A stretch of 64,000 nucleotides of DNA from Larkinella humicola (GTDB taxonomy: Bacteria; Bacteroidota; Bacteroidia; Cytophagales; Spirosomataceae): NCBI RefSeq assembly GCF_008727875.1, contig NZ_VTWS01000001.1:1612001-1676000 (forward strand), read 5' to 3'. Within the stretch, counting starts at the first letter, position 1; each line of letters begins with the position of its first letter. A model generated the notes under the pieces. It was not told where the DNA came from. It saw nothing but the letters and a program-made list of their open reading frames with translations, and made no database searches. This document shows, in pieces, positions 18,705 through 28,565 of the stretch. Both the position numbers and the translations under genes were made by a program.

Positions 18705-19544
18705 GTGAAAACACACGAAGTGGTTATTGAACCCGGCCGGTCGGAAAAGAATTACTGGCGGGATCTCTGGAAAAACCGGGAATTGCTCTATATTTTGTCC
18801 ATGCGTGACATTTCGGTTCGCTACAAGCAAACCATCCTGGGTACCTCCTGGAGTCTGATCCGTCCGCTGATTACGATGATGATTATGTTCTTCGTTTTCA
18901 GTAAAGTGGCGAAACTGAAGGGCGATCCCGGCATTCCGTATCCACTCATGATTTTGGCCGGATTGACAATCTGGACCTTTTTTTCCAATTCGTTCACCCA
19001 GATCAGCACCAGCATCACGGCCAACTCGAACCTGGTCACGAAGGTGTATTTTCCCCGGCTGATCATGCCGCTCAGTTCGTCAGTCGTGAGTTTCATCGAC
19101 TTTCTGGTGGCGCTGGGCCTGTTCGTGGTTCTGACGATCTGGTACCAGTTCTGGCCCGACTGGCACATCCTGTTTCTGCCGTTCTTTATCCTGCTGGCGT
19201 TGCTGGCATCGTTTGCATTTGGTCTTATCTTTGCGGTGCTCAACGTCAAATTTCGGGACATTGGTCAGCTCATACCGTTCATCGTTCAGATCGGTTTTTA
19301 TGCCTGCCCGATTGCGTATAGCAGCCGGCTGGTAGAAGAAAATGCCGGCGAATGGTGGCACCCGATCTATTACATGAACCCGATGGTGGGCATTATCGAC
19401 GGATTCAAATGGTCGTTATTGGGTGAGAAAGCCTTTTTCAATCCGACCAGTGTGATTAATTCAGTGGTGATTATTACAATCTTTTTGTTCATCTCCATTT
19501 ATTTTTTCCGGAAACGGGAAAACTCCTTTGTGGATGATATTTAA
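18705..19544 (+). CDS. ABC-2 type polysaccharide export permease (Wzm/KpsM-like)
   Basis: 279 residues starting at a GTG (18705). Six membrane segments and the N-terminal signature YILSMRDISVRYKQTILGTS followed by WSLIRPLITMMIMFFVFSKVAKLKG mark the ABC-2 glycan exporter family. It would form the inner-membrane channel with the ATPase encoded 93 nt downstream and carry a finished lipid-linked glycan across the membrane. The PIYYMNPMVGIIDGFKW block near the C-terminus is also typical. Confidence 0.93.
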   Translation: MKTHEVVIEPGRSEKNYWRDLWKNRELLYILSMRDISVRYKQTILGTSWSLIRPLITMMIMFFVFSKVAKLKGDPGIPYPLMILAGLTIWTFFSNSFTQISTSITANSNLVTKVYFPRLIMPLSSSVVSFIDFLVALGLFVVLTIWYQFWPDWHILFLPFFILLALLASFAFGLIFAVLNVKFRDIGQLIPFIVQIGFYACPIAYSSRLVEENAGEWWHPIYYMNPMVGIIDGFKWSLLGEKAFFNPTSVINSVVIITIFLFISIYFFRKRENSFVDDI

Positions 19545-19637
19545 AATTAAGTTGCTGGGTTTCGTTTTGAACAGAATGTGTTTATTTACGTTAGTTAACT
19601 GAAAACAAACAACTTACAACGGGCAACTTAGTAAGCT

Positions 19638-20909
19638 ATGGCGGTCATTACAGCAGAAGATATTAGCAAACGATACATCATCGACCATAAACGGGGCAAG
19701 GGCAGCACCAGTATCAAGGATGCCCTGGGCGACCAGATACGGAAGGTTTTTAATGGCAAGAAGTCTCCACACGAGGAGACCGAACACATTGAACACGAAG
19801 ACTTTTGGGCCCTGAAGGACGTTAATTTCAGCGTCGAGCAGGGCGACCGGATCGGGATTGTTGGTCACAACGGGGCCGGTAAGTCCACGCTGCTGAAAGT
19901 TCTCAGCAAAATTACCGAACCCACCACGGGCCGGATTCACATCCGGGGCCGCATTGCCAGTCTGCTCGAAGTCGGCACCGGTTTTCACCCCGAGCTGACC
20001 GGTCGCGAAAATATTTTCCTCAACGGCGCCATTCTGGGCATGACCCGGGAAGAAATCCGGAAGCAGTTTGACGCGATCGTCGATTTTGGCGGCATCGAGA
20101 AATTTCTGGATACGCCCGTCAAGCGGTATTCGTCGGGGATGTACGTCCGGCTGGGATTTGCCATTGCCGCCCACCTTGATCCCGAAATCCTCATCATCGA
20201 TGAGGTTCTGGCAGTCGGTGATGCCGAGTTTCAGAAAAAAAGTCTGGGCAAAATGCGCGATGTTTCGGCCAGCGGCCGGACCATTCTGTTCGTAAGCCAC
20301 AACATGACGGCCGTGCAGGCGCTCTGCAACCGGACGCTCTACTTCGAACGCGGGCAACTGATCGAACAGGGCGAAACCAACCAGGTCGTCGCGTCGTATC
20401 TGAGCAAAATTTCAAAAACGAAACTGATTCGGGAGTGGAATACCCCGGAAGAGGCTCCCGGCAATGATCTGGTGCGGATCAAGAAAATCGAAATCCTGCC
20501 CGAATACGTTGACAATCAGATTTTTATCGACGTTCGCACCCCTTTCCGCGTTCGGTTCGAATACTGGAACTTCATGGACAAGGCCAACCTCAACCTGAGC
20601 CTTCACATGAACTCCATGACCGGCGAATGTATTTTCAACGTCGGAACGCAATCCCAACCCTATTCAAAGGGGCTCATCGCGGGCGAATGTCTGGTACCGG
20701 GTCACTTTCTGAACGATGGGACGTATAACGTCTCCATGATGATTGTAAAAGATACCGTCACTCCGCTGTACAATATGGAAGAAGGACTTATCTTTGACGT
20801 TGCCGATTACCGCGACGGTGTGGCATGGTATGGCAAATGGCCAGGCTATGTGCGTCCGCAACTGAAGTTCCACACCGAAATGATGGAAGAAAACATTCTG
20901 AATGATTAA
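19638..20909 (+). CDS. Polysaccharide ABC exporter ATPase with C-terminal glycan-binding domain (Wzt-like)
   Basis: 423 residues. Walker A GHNGAGKSTLLK (about residue 76), signature YSSGMYVRLGFA (about 164) and Walker B ILIIDEVLAVGD (about 184) are intact. The C-terminal 170 residues (from about 250) form a beta-sandwich-like extension as in Wzt proteins, which recognise the capped end of the glycan. The long form implies that export depends on a specific terminal sugar, as in O9a-type systems. It overlaps the aminotransferase gene by 8 nt. Confidence 0.93.
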   Translation: MAVITAEDISKRYIIDHKRGKGSTSIKDALGDQIRKVFNGKKSPHEETEHIEHEDFWALKDVNFSVEQGDRIGIVGHNGAGKSTLLKVLSKITEPTTGRIHIRGRIASLLEVGTGFHPELTGRENIFLNGAILGMTREEIRKQFDAIVDFGGIEKFLDTPVKRYSSGMYVRLGFAIAAHLDPEILIIDEVLAVGDAEFQKKSLGKMRDVSASGRTILFVSHNMTAVQALCNRTLYFERGQLIEQGETNQVVASYLSKISKTKLIREWNTPEEAPGNDLVRIKKIEILPEYVDNQIFIDVRTPFRVRFEYWNFMDKANLNLSLHMNSMTGECIFNVGTQSQPYSKGLIAGECLVPGHFLNDGTYNVSMMIVKDTVTPLYNMEEGLIFDVADYRDGVAWYGKWPGYVRPQLKFHTEMMEENILND

Positions 20910-21975
20910 CATCACCAAGTCGTACCTGCCTCCCCTCGAAGAATACGTCAAGCATCTTGAGGGAATCTGGGAACGTGTCTACCTGACCAACAATGGTCCG
21001 CTCGTCCAGCAACTGGAAAAAGAGCTGAAGGCGTATCTTGACATCAATCACCTGCTGTTTTGCGGAAACGGAACCATCGTTTTGCAAATGGCAATCAAGG
21101 CATTGGGGCTCACCAAAGAGATCATTACCACCCCATTTTCGTACTGTGCCAGTACGCACGCCATCCTGTGGGAAAACTGCACGCCGGTTTTCGCCGATGT
21201 TCGGGAAGATGATTTCACGATCGATCCGCTGAAGATCGAACCGCTGATCACCGAAAACACGGAGGCTATTCTGGCCACCCACGTCTACGGAAATCTCTGC
21301 CAGATCGAGGCCATCGAAGCCCTGGCAAAAAAGCACAATCTGAAGGTGATCTACGATGGAGCACATTCATTTGGCGCCACCTACAAAGGTAAGTCTGCCC
21401 TGTCATACGGCGACATCAGCACGTGTAGTTTCCACGCAACGAAGGTATTCCACACCATCGAAGGCGGTCTGGTTACCTGCAATGACGACGCCATTGCCGA
21501 AAAACTCAATCTGTACCGCAGCTTTGGGCACCGCTTCGATGACTACATCGACATGGGCATCAACGGCAAAAACTCCGAATTTCATGCCGCGATGGGGATT
21601 TGCAACCTGCCCGTGGTGCCGAAACTGATCGAAGCCCGCCAAGAGCGGTTTGCCCGCTATGATGCGCAGTTGAACCTTTCGAAGATCCAACGGCCCGTGA
21701 TTCAGCCCGAAACCGGCTACAATTACGCCTATTATCCGATTGTTCTGGAAACTGAGGCCAAATTGCTGGAAATCAAAGCGGCACTGGAACAGGTAAAGAT
21801 CAATCCCCGGCGGTATTTTTACCCCTCGCTGAATACCCTGCCGTTCCTGAAAACCACCCAACCCTGCCCCATTTCGGAAAGCATTGCGCTCCGGGCCCTC
21901 TGCCTGCCGATGTATCCCGATCTGGAAGAAGAAGTGATCGATCAGGTTTGCGAGATTGTGAATAAATACGTTTAA
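20902..21975 (+). CDS. DegT/DnrJ/EryC1/StrS family sugar aminotransferase
   Basis: 357 residues, PLP-dependent fold type I. It transfers an amino group to a keto-sugar nucleotide. The Schiff-base lysine is K181 in CSFHATKVFHTIEGG; YDGAHSFGA holds the PLP-ring Asp, and FGHRFDDY and MGINGKNSEFHAAMG are family blocks. It is fused translationally to the end of the Wzt-like gene (8-nt overlap). With WbqC and the acyltransferase at 25020 it suggests an N-acylated amino sugar in the glycan. Which sugar (3- or 4-amino) cannot be read from sequence alone. Confidence 0.92.
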   Translation: MINITKSYLPPLEEYVKHLEGIWERVYLTNNGPLVQQLEKELKAYLDINHLLFCGNGTIVLQMAIKALGLTKEIITTPFSYCASTHAILWENCTPVFADVREDDFTIDPLKIEPLITENTEAILATHVYGNLCQIEAIEALAKKHNLKVIYDGAHSFGATYKGKSALSYGDISTCSFHATKVFHTIEGGLVTCNDDAIAEKLNLYRSFGHRFDDYIDMGINGKNSEFHAAMGICNLPVVPKLIEARQERFARYDAQLNLSKIQRPVIQPETGYNYAYYPIVLETEAKLLEIKAALEQVKINPRRYFYPSLNTLPFLKTTQPCPISESIALRALCLPMYPDLEEEVIDQVCEIVNKYV

Positions 21976-21980
21976 AAAAA

Positions 21981-22090
21981 GAATGAAAAATGTAAAATGA
22001 AGAATTAGAAATGTAAAAATAGTTTACACGGTAGCCTTGAACCGGTTATCACTTTTAAATTTTACATTCATCATTTTACATTTTTCATTC
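21981..22090. repeat. Intergenic inverted repeat (H6)
   Basis: 21981-22000 pairs exactly with 22071-22090 (20 bp, 5' arm without C), and a second inner match AATGTAAAA/TTTTACATT extends the arms. It occupies the gap between the aminotransferase and a GT-C-like membrane protein inside the polysaccharide locus. Confidence 0.9.
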
Positions 22091-22119
22091 ATACGCTAAT
22101 TCACTGCCAGCATTACATC

Positions 22120-24162
22120 ATGACTTTCTTTTACCTGCTTACGTTTGCCCTGTTCGTTGTTTACATTGGCAACACCGCAGCCGGTATCAGCCGACGATCG
22201 CTGACCGAGTGGTTGCTGGTTTGCTTCATTCTCTTTGCCGGTAGCGTTATTCTGACCGGTTATTGCCTTTCCGCCCTGTATTTGACAGCCACTACGCCGG
22301 TTTGGGCGTTTGCCGTTTTTCTGACCTTAACGGTTTTGCGTCTGGTTTTTGGAAGGCTCGTCAATCAGCCGCGCTGGTCGGTGGGATCGTTGTTGCGGGA
22401 AAGGCGGGAAACATTTGGCAACTGGTACCGCTCACTGTCCCTCTATTTCAAGGTTCTTTTCACGACTCTGCTGGCAACCCTGGGCGTCATTGCCATCACC
22501 AACCTGTTGCTGGTGCTGCTCACGCCCCCGAACGAATGGGACAGCATGACCGGCCACCTGAACCGGGTGATGCAATACATCCAGCGCGGCAGTATGCGGC
22601 ATTTTGGCGGTACGAACTGGAACATCGACACCTACCCCAAAAGCGTCTGTACGATCCAGATTTATTCTTTTCTGATCACCGGCCGCTTCGAAAACGCCTT
22701 CAAACTCATTCACCATCTGTCCTACTGGATGGCCATTATCGCGGTTTTCGGCATTGCCCAACGCATTGCCCGGAACCTGTCCGCCAGTTTTTTTGCCGCC
22801 CTGTGTTACGCCCTGCTGCCCGATTTTCTGATGCAGGCCGTTACGACCGAAACCGATATTGTCCTGACGGCCTATCTGGGGAGTTTCCTGTATTTCCTGT
22901 TTGCTTACCGCGAATCCGGCACGGAAACCACCCGCGATGCGCGGTATCTGTATCTGGCCGGCATCACTTTCGGGATTGCCTACGGCCACAAAGTTACATT
23001 TACGCTGCTCCTGCCGTCGCTGTTTGTCCTGATGATCTACACGGTTTTCTGGGCACCCACACCTTCGATCTTTTTTCAGCGACTCAAACACGTCGTACCG
23101 GCTTTCATCGTTGGTGTTTGTTTGTGGATGCTGCCAACGGGGTATCTTAAAAACATCGCAGTATTCGGACACCCAATTGGGCCACCGACCGCCCTGAAAC
23201 ACCAGTCGGTGGAACGCGCCGGGCCGTTGCGGAATTTGCTGGAACAAGGCAGCCGAAATGTCATTCGGTACGGCTACGATCACATCAACCTCGACGGTTT
23301 GCGCAACACGCAATGGGGTCTGGACGCCAACGTGATCATGCGAAAACCGCTGGTCAAACTGGAAGAAGTCACCAAAATGCGGCTGGACGAGGAAACCGAC
23401 TTTTCAATCTTCCCTTTCGTTTTCAGCCGTCGGTTTGAGTTTTACAATGCCAATCCCTACTGGGGTATTATCGGTTTCGGCCTGATTCTGCCGCTGGTCG
23501 CGCTGTCGTTGCTGGGCCTCCTGCGCTCAAAAGCCCACTTTTTCCTGGCGGTTGCCTTCGTGCTGCACTTTCTGGCCCTCTCCTATTCGGCACCGTATGA
23601 TCCCTTCAAAGGGCGGTATTTTATCGAAACCGGTTTGCTGGGGTCGCTCTTTTTACCCATCCTCTTTACGAACCGCTGGCTGAATATCGTGAAACCGGGC
23701 CGGGTGATTCTCAAAACGTATGTGGGTTTCGTCATTAACGTCGGGTGTCTTTCCGCCCTGTTTACGGTTTTTCTAAATGAGCGCTGTTTGCCGCTTCCCG
23801 CCTATGGTCGCCCGTCGGCGTTCAGTGCCGAACGGATGTATTCGCAGATGATGTTCCGGCCCGATAGCTATGTTCCCTACAAACGCTTCGATACGCTGGT
23901 GCCGGAAAACGCGACGGTTGCCCTGGGAACCATCAACGACGATTTTGAATACCCCCTGTACGGCAAAAATCTCTCCCGGCGGCTGATTGTGATCAATCCC
24001 TTCGAAAAAGGGGTTCAACCCATTCCGAAAGAAGCGGATTATCTTTTTTTCTCGAAAAACGTCATCAAACCGCAACCGGGCGATGTACGGTTGGGAACCG
24101 ACACCACCATGACTCACCTGATCGTACCGGGTGAGGATTATTATTTGCGAAAATTGAAGTAG
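22120..24162 (+). CDS. Polytopic membrane glycosyltransferase-like protein (GT-C fold, GT39-like)
   Basis: 680 residues with about twelve membrane segments and a short C-terminal soluble part. The first large periplasmic loop carries PPNEWDSMTGHLNRVMQYIQ; acidic residues at this position are catalytic in GT-C enzymes that use polyprenyl-phosphate sugars. It would add a sugar to the glycan or another acceptor on the periplasmic side. The donor and acceptor are unknown. A different role, such as a polymerase or flippase-like protein, is less likely given the loop motif. Confidence 0.7.
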   Translation: MTFFYLLTFALFVVYIGNTAAGISRRSLTEWLLVCFILFAGSVILTGYCLSALYLTATTPVWAFAVFLTLTVLRLVFGRLVNQPRWSVGSLLRERRETFGNWYRSLSLYFKVLFTTLLATLGVIAITNLLLVLLTPPNEWDSMTGHLNRVMQYIQRGSMRHFGGTNWNIDTYPKSVCTIQIYSFLITGRFENAFKLIHHLSYWMAIIAVFGIAQRIARNLSASFFAALCYALLPDFLMQAVTTETDIVLTAYLGSFLYFLFAYRESGTETTRDARYLYLAGITFGIAYGHKVTFTLLLPSLFVLMIYTVFWAPTPSIFFQRLKHVVPAFIVGVCLWMLPTGYLKNIAVFGHPIGPPTALKHQSVERAGPLRNLLEQGSRNVIRYGYDHINLDGLRNTQWGLDANVIMRKPLVKLEEVTKMRLDEETDFSIFPFVFSRRFEFYNANPYWGIIGFGLILPLVALSLLGLLRSKAHFFLAVAFVLHFLALSYSAPYDPFKGRYFIETGLLGSLFLPILFTNRWLNIVKPGRVILKTYVGFVINVGCLSALFTVFLNERCLPLPAYGRPSAFSAERMYSQMMFRPDSYVPYKRFDTLVPENATVALGTINDDFEYPLYGKNLSRRLIVINPFEKGVQPIPKEADYLFFSKNVIKPQPGDVRLGTDTTMTHLIVPGEDYYLRKLK

Positions 24163-24220
24163 CCGGACTTTCGAAGCCGGTTTCCACACAAAAGACGGTT
24201 TTTGAAAACCGTTTACCGAG

Positions 24221-24919
24221 ATGACCATTGCCATCATGCAGCCCTATATTTTGCCTTACATCGGATACTTGCAACTGATGAACGAGGTCGATAAGTTTAT
24301 TTTTTACGACGACGTGGCGTTCATCAATCGCGGCTGGGTAAACCGAAACCGGATTCTGGTCAACGGCAAGGATTTTATGCTCACGGTGCCGCTCAAGGAT
24401 GCCAGCCAGAATAAGCGGATTGCCGACATCAACCTGAGCGACGATCCGAAATGGCGACAAAAATTGCTGCAAACCCTCGGTCAGTCGTATCGGAAAGCAC
24501 CTTTTTATAAAACGGTATTCCCCTTGCTGGAAAAAATCGTAAACTTGGAGGTTCGAACGATTGCCGAACTGGTTCGTGAAAGTTTTCCATTGCTCAACGA
24601 CTACATCGGCATTCAGACGGAACTGGTTCCATCGTCGGATCAGTACAACAACAGCGAACTTCGGGGGCAGGAACGGATTTTGGACATCTGCCTGCAGGAA
24701 AAAGCAACCCGGTACATCAATCCCATCGGGGGCATGGAACTCTATGACCGGCAGCGGTTTGCCGACGCGGGCATTGAACTGTTTTTTATTCAGTCGAAAC
24801 GGGTGGAATATCCCCAGTTTCAGAACGAATTTATACCCTGGCTCTCCATCGCCGACGTGCTGATGTTCAACGACGTACCGGCGGTGCAGGAGATGCTGAA
24901 AGAGTTTGAGTTAATTTAA
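24221..24919 (+). CDS. WbqC family protein
   Basis: 232 residues. The start MTIAIMQPYILPYIGYLQLM, the FIFYDDVAFINRGWVNRNRI block, the QLGQ-type middle and the NPIGGMELYDRQRF and QSKRVEYPQFQNEFIPWLSI blocks are diagnostic of WbqC. These proteins are encoded in O-antigen clusters next to DegT aminotransferases and acyltransferases and are thought to act on amino sugars or amino-acid decorations; no reaction is firmly established. An 18-nt palindrome (24195-24212) lies just upstream. Confidence 0.92.
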   Translation: MTIAIMQPYILPYIGYLQLMNEVDKFIFYDDVAFINRGWVNRNRILVNGKDFMLTVPLKDASQNKRIADINLSDDPKWRQKLLQTLGQSYRKAPFYKTVFPLLEKIVNLEVRTIAELVRESFPLLNDYIGIQTELVPSSDQYNNSELRGQERILDICLQEKATRYINPIGGMELYDRQRFADAGIELFFIQSKRVEYPQFQNEFIPWLSIADVLMFNDVPAVQEMLKEFELI

Positions 24920-25016
24920 TTTTGAATGAGTGAATGATAGAATGGATGAATAAAACTATTCATCGACCTGATTCCCCGGACATTCTATCTTCACTCATTC
25001 TATCATTCAAAATTAA
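24917..25016. repeat. Intergenic imperfect inverted repeat with nested hairpin (H7)
   Basis: The 5' arm 24917-24944 (no C) pairs with 24982-25016 except for an extra 8-nt word in the 3' arm. The loop itself holds GATGAATA-AAAC-TATTCATC, a perfect 8-bp inner stem. It begins at the WbqC stop codon and ends 4 nt before the next start. Confidence 0.9.
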
Positions 25017-25019
25017 AAT

Positions 25020-25673
25020 ATGGCAAAAGTGATCATCTTCGGCGTATTGGATACCGCCGAACTCGCGCATTTTTATTTAACGCATGACTCTGAACACGAG
25101 GTGGTTGCGTTTGCCCTCAACCGGGATTACCTGAAAGAAACCGAGTTCAAAGGGCTTCCGGTGGTCGCTTTTGAAGAGATTGAAACGGTGTATCCCCCGC
25201 AGGAATTTAAATTTTTCGCGCCCATGACGGGCCGGAAAATGAACAAAAACCGGGAGAAGATTTACCTCGAAGCCAAGGCAAAAGGGTACGAGTGCATTTC
25301 CTACGTCAGTTCCAAAGCGACGCTCTTCAACAACCCGATCGGCGAAAACTGCTTTATTCTGGAGGATAATACGATTCAGCCTTTCACAACCATCGGCAAC
25401 AACGTCGTGTTGTGGAGCGGCAATCACATTGGCCACCACGGACAGATCAAGGATCACGTCTTTTTCACGTCGCACGTCGTTTTGTCAGGTCACTGCGTGG
25501 TGGATTCCTACAGCTTTTTCGGCGTCAACAGCACCATTCGCGATTACCTGCACATTGCCGAAGGCACGCTGGTGGGCATGGCCGCAGCCGTCATCAAATC
25601 GACCGAAGCCTGGGGTGTTTACATGGGCAATCCCGCCGAAAAACGCCCCATTCCGAGTCACAAAGTTTATTAA
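25020..25673 (+). CDS. Sugar O/N-acyltransferase of the NeuD type (left-handed beta-helix)
   Basis: 217 residues. The N-terminal 85 residues form a Rossmann-like domain (KVIIFGVLDTAELAHFYL). After about residue 95 there are hexapeptide repeats (IGENCFILEDNTIQPFTTIG, then VVLWSGNHIGHHGQI, in which His residues are the usual catalytic bases) and the closing GVYMGNPAEKRPIP. It would transfer an acyl group from acyl-CoA to the amino sugar produced by the DegT enzyme. The next gene starts 11 nt later at a TTG. Confidence 0.88.
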   Translation: MAKVIIFGVLDTAELAHFYLTHDSEHEVVAFALNRDYLKETEFKGLPVVAFEEIETVYPPQEFKFFAPMTGRKMNKNREKIYLEAKAKGYECISYVSSKATLFNNPIGENCFILEDNTIQPFTTIGNNVVLWSGNHIGHHGQIKDHVFFTSHVVLSGHCVVDSYSFFGVNSTIRDYLHIAEGTLVGMAAAVIKSTEAWGVYMGNPAEKRPIPSHKVY

Positions 25674-25684
25674 TCATTTTTCTC

Positions 25685-26881
25685 TTGACCAGGATTCTTT
25701 TTATCGGCCACGATGCCAACCGGGCCGGCGCACAATATTTACTGCTTCACCTGCTGACTTTTTTACAGAAGTCGGGAGTCGAAACGGCCTTGTTGCTGGG
25801 GGATGGCGGACCGCTCCTGCCCGACTACGAACGGGTTACCAGGGTCTACGCCGGTTTTGTTCCGCCCGCGCCACCGCAGCCCAATGGCCTGATTACCCGG
25901 GCTTTCAAGCGGCTGGGGGTTGGCAATTCGAACCAGGATAACGATCCCAGAAGCGAGCTTTTTGCTGAACTGCTCCCGGTTTTAGAAGCGCAGTCGTTTG
26001 ATCTGATCTTTTCAAATACCATCGCCAACGGCGGTTTATTGCAACGGCTTCAACCGTTGGGATTGCCCTTTGTTTCCTACGTTCACGAACTGGAAACATC
26101 GATTCATATTTATACCCAACCGAACGAACTGCGCTACCAGCTCGACCACGCCACCTTGTTTCTGTGTGGCTCGGATGCGGTTCGGCAGAATCTGATTCAG
26201 AATCACGGACTGGCCCCCCAAAAAACCAATGTCCTCAATTCACTCATTCGCACCGAATCGCTGCTGAACACGTTGCAAAGCGTGGACCAGCCCGCGATTC
26301 GCACCCGGCTGGGCATCCCGCCCGATGCTGTGGTGGTGGGTGGCTGCGGCAATGCTGAATGGCGGAAAGGCGTGGATTTGTTCGTCCTGATGGCGCAGCA
26401 GGTGCTGAAAACGCACCCCGACACCTATTTTGTCTGGATTGGCGTTCCCAAAAAAGGGGAAGAATACCGCCGGTTGACGTACGATCTGGAACGGATGCGA
26501 CTCAACGAGCGTGTGATCCTGATCGAACCGGGGGGCGATTACCTGAACTATTTTGCCTGTTTTGACATCTTTACCTTAACCTCGCGCGAAGATCCGTATC
26601 CGCTGGTAATTCTTGAAGCGGGCCTGAACCGGATCCCGGTTTTGTGCTTCCGCGATTCGGGCGGCAGTCCGGATTTTGTCGGGGAAGATACGGGTTGTCT
26701 GGTGGATTATTCCGATGTTACAGCCCTGGCTGATGTGATCCGACGGCTGGCCAACGCACCGGACGAACGCAGCCGGGTTGGGGCGATTTTTTACCAGCGG
26801 GCCATGAATCATGATGCCGGGGTGCTGGTGCCCCGTCTGCTGGCCATTCTTGAAACCGCGTTGAATGAACACACTCCCTAG
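25685..26881 (+). CDS. Family 4 glycosyltransferase (GT-B)
   Basis: 398 residues from a TTG at 25685, 11 nt after the preceding stop; the frame is open further upstream but that part overlaps the acyltransferase gene and does not look coding. It begins TRILFIGHDANRAGAQYLLL, the N-terminal Rossmann strand of GT4 enzymes. The C-terminal donor domain has VVGGCGNAEWRKGVDLFVL and the ExFGxxxxE equivalent REDPYPLVILEAGLNRIPV. It adds one sugar with retention of configuration; donor unknown. It abuts the SDR gene. Confidence 0.88.
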   Translation: MTRILFIGHDANRAGAQYLLLHLLTFLQKSGVETALLLGDGGPLLPDYERVTRVYAGFVPPAPPQPNGLITRAFKRLGVGNSNQDNDPRSELFAELLPVLEAQSFDLIFSNTIANGGLLQRLQPLGLPFVSYVHELETSIHIYTQPNELRYQLDHATLFLCGSDAVRQNLIQNHGLAPQKTNVLNSLIRTESLLNTLQSVDQPAIRTRLGIPPDAVVVGGCGNAEWRKGVDLFVLMAQQVLKTHPDTYFVWIGVPKKGEEYRRLTYDLERMRLNERVILIEPGGDYLNYFACFDIFTLTSREDPYPLVILEAGLNRIPVLCFRDSGGSPDFVGEDTGCLVDYSDVTALADVIRRLANAPDERSRVGAIFYQRAMNHDAGVLVPRLLAILETALNEHTP

Positions 26882-26882
26882 C

Positions 26883-27575
26883 ATGGTCGTTGGAAACGGT
26901 ATGATTGCCCGGCGTTTTTCAGCTTTCGACGACCGGGATGATGTTCTGATTTTTGCCTCCGGGGTTTCCAATTCCAAGGAAAACCGGGCGTCGGCGTTTG
27001 CCCGCGAGCAAAAGCTCGTGGAAGAATCCATCGCGTCGTCTGAAAAGCGGCTCTTTGTTTATTTCAGTACGTGCAGCGTCACCGACCCCACCGAGCAGGG
27101 TTCTCCGTACGTGACCCACAAGCTGTTTCTGGAAAACTACATCGCCGAAAATTGCAAAAACTACCTGATTATCAGAGCTTCGAACGTTGTGGGTAAAACG
27201 GACAATCCGCATACGGTTCTGAATTTTTTTGTCAACCGCATCCGAAACCACGAACCGTTCGACGTCTGGCAGGGTGCCACCCGGAACCTGATCGATGTCG
27301 ATGATGTGTACCGGATTGTGACGGCGTACATCGATCGCGGACCGGGAGAATGGAACCAGATGATCAATGTGGCCAATCCATACAGCGTCAAACCGCTGGA
27401 CATTGTGCAGGCCATCGAAAAGCAACTCGGTTTGAAAGCCCTTTACCGGCTGATCGATAAAGGTCAACCCTTTGAAATAGATACCACCCAAAGTGCGGCT
27501 GTTTTACAGGACCAACGCGCTGATCTTCAGCCCGAACGCTACCTAAAACACCTCTTGCAGAAATATTACGCATGA
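26883..27575 (+). CDS. NAD(P)-dependent SDR/epimerase-like protein
   Basis: 230 residues from ATG 26883, 1 nt after the preceding stop; an in-frame ATG at 26865 would overlap the previous gene. VVGNGMIARRF is a short GxGxxA nucleotide-binding start. The catalytic pair appears as Y76-x-x-x-K80 in PYVTHKLFLENYI. It is shorter than typical 300-residue sugar epimerases, with a reduced C-terminal domain, and could be an epimerase, reductase or dehydratase for a nucleotide sugar. It overlaps the next gene by 4 nt. Confidence 0.75.
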   Translation: MVVGNGMIARRFSAFDDRDDVLIFASGVSNSKENRASAFAREQKLVEESIASSEKRLFVYFSTCSVTDPTEQGSPYVTHKLFLENYIAENCKNYLIIRASNVVGKTDNPHTVLNFFVNRIRNHEPFDVWQGATRNLIDVDDVYRIVTAYIDRGPGEWNQMINVANPYSVKPLDIVQAIEKQLGLKALYRLIDKGQPFEIDTTQSAAVLQDQRADLQPERYLKHLLQKYYA

Positions 27576-28555
27576 CGCTAGCTTTCACGATTTGTTCGAT
27601 CAACTACCTCGCTCAGGCCCGAACCCTGGGTGACTCGCTGCGGCAAACCAATCCCGACTGGCAGTATGTGATCGGTTTGGTCGATAAGCTGGATCAGGCC
27701 CACCTGCCCCCCGAGCTGGTTCCTGCCTATCCGATGCTGGAAATCGACCAGATTGACATCGAGGATTTTGCGGGCATGTGCGAGCGGTACGACATCACGG
27801 AGTTGAATACCGCCGTCAAACCGTTTTACATCGACTACTTTTTCAAACACTATTCCGACGCCACCGAGGTCATCTATTTCGACCCGGATATCATTGTTTT
27901 TCAGCCGCTTACCCGACTGAAACAGCATTTGAGCGAATACAACCTGGTGGTGACCCCACACATTTGCCAACCCATCACCGACTGGCTGATTCCCAACGAG
28001 TTGAACCACCTGAACACCGGCACCTACAACCTGGGGTTTATTGGGTTGCAGAAAAGCGAGGAGTCCAACCGGTTTGTGCAATGGTGGAAAAAACGGCTGG
28101 TGAACGAGTGTCGCATCGACCTCTGCAACGGGTTGTTCGTCGATCAGCACTGGGTGAATTTTGCGCCGATTTATTACGACAAGGTCTGGATTGAAAAGCA
28201 TCCCGGTTACAATGCCGCCTACTGGAATCTCCACGAGCGGTTTTTCTCGGAACAGAATGGCGTCTGGAAGGTCAATGAAACGGCGGATTTGCAGTTTTTC
28301 CACTACAGCGGCTACGGAATTCACAAACCGCAGGAAATCTCCAAATACCAGAATCGGTTTACCTTTGCGCAACGCCCCGATGTGGTGCCGTTGTTTGAAC
28401 TCTACCGACAGCGGCTGTTTGATAATCAGAACGAAACGTACCGGAATTACCCCTGTTTTTACATCAAGCCACCAAAAACGCTGTATTACCAAAGCGTCCG
28501 AAAAGCCCTGAAATCGCCAATCGATCGTTTGATTTCGGTGCTCGAAAACCGGTGA
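27572..28555 (+). CDS. GT-A glycosyltransferase-like protein (GT8-like), intact DxD
   Basis: 327 residues. The start MTLAFTICSINYLAQARTLG and the metal-binding D104-P-D106 in EVIYFDPDIIVFQPL resemble retaining GT-A enzymes of the GT8 kind. Later blocks NTGTYNLGFIGLQKSE, FVDQHWVNFAPIYYDKV and YNAAYWNLHERF fit the acceptor and leaving-group regions. A paralogue lies at 30511 with a changed DxD. It overlaps the SDR gene by 4 nt, so it is part of one operon; hairpin H8 follows. Confidence 0.8.
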   Translation: MTLAFTICSINYLAQARTLGDSLRQTNPDWQYVIGLVDKLDQAHLPPELVPAYPMLEIDQIDIEDFAGMCERYDITELNTAVKPFYIDYFFKHYSDATEVIYFDPDIIVFQPLTRLKQHLSEYNLVVTPHICQPITDWLIPNELNHLNTGTYNLGFIGLQKSEESNRFVQWWKKRLVNECRIDLCNGLFVDQHWVNFAPIYYDKVWIEKHPGYNAAYWNLHERFFSEQNGVWKVNETADLQFFHYSGYGIHKPQEISKYQNRFTFAQRPDVVPLFELYRQRLFDNQNETYRNYPCFYIKPPKTLYYQSVRKALKSPIDRLISVLENR

Positions 28556-28565
28556 TTAGTTTACG

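Noticed and set aside
25412-25684. N-terminal extension of the GT4 frame
   Set aside because: This part overlaps the acyltransferase gene and is rich in Arg/His with no homology-like features; the TTG at 25685 gives a normal GT4 start.
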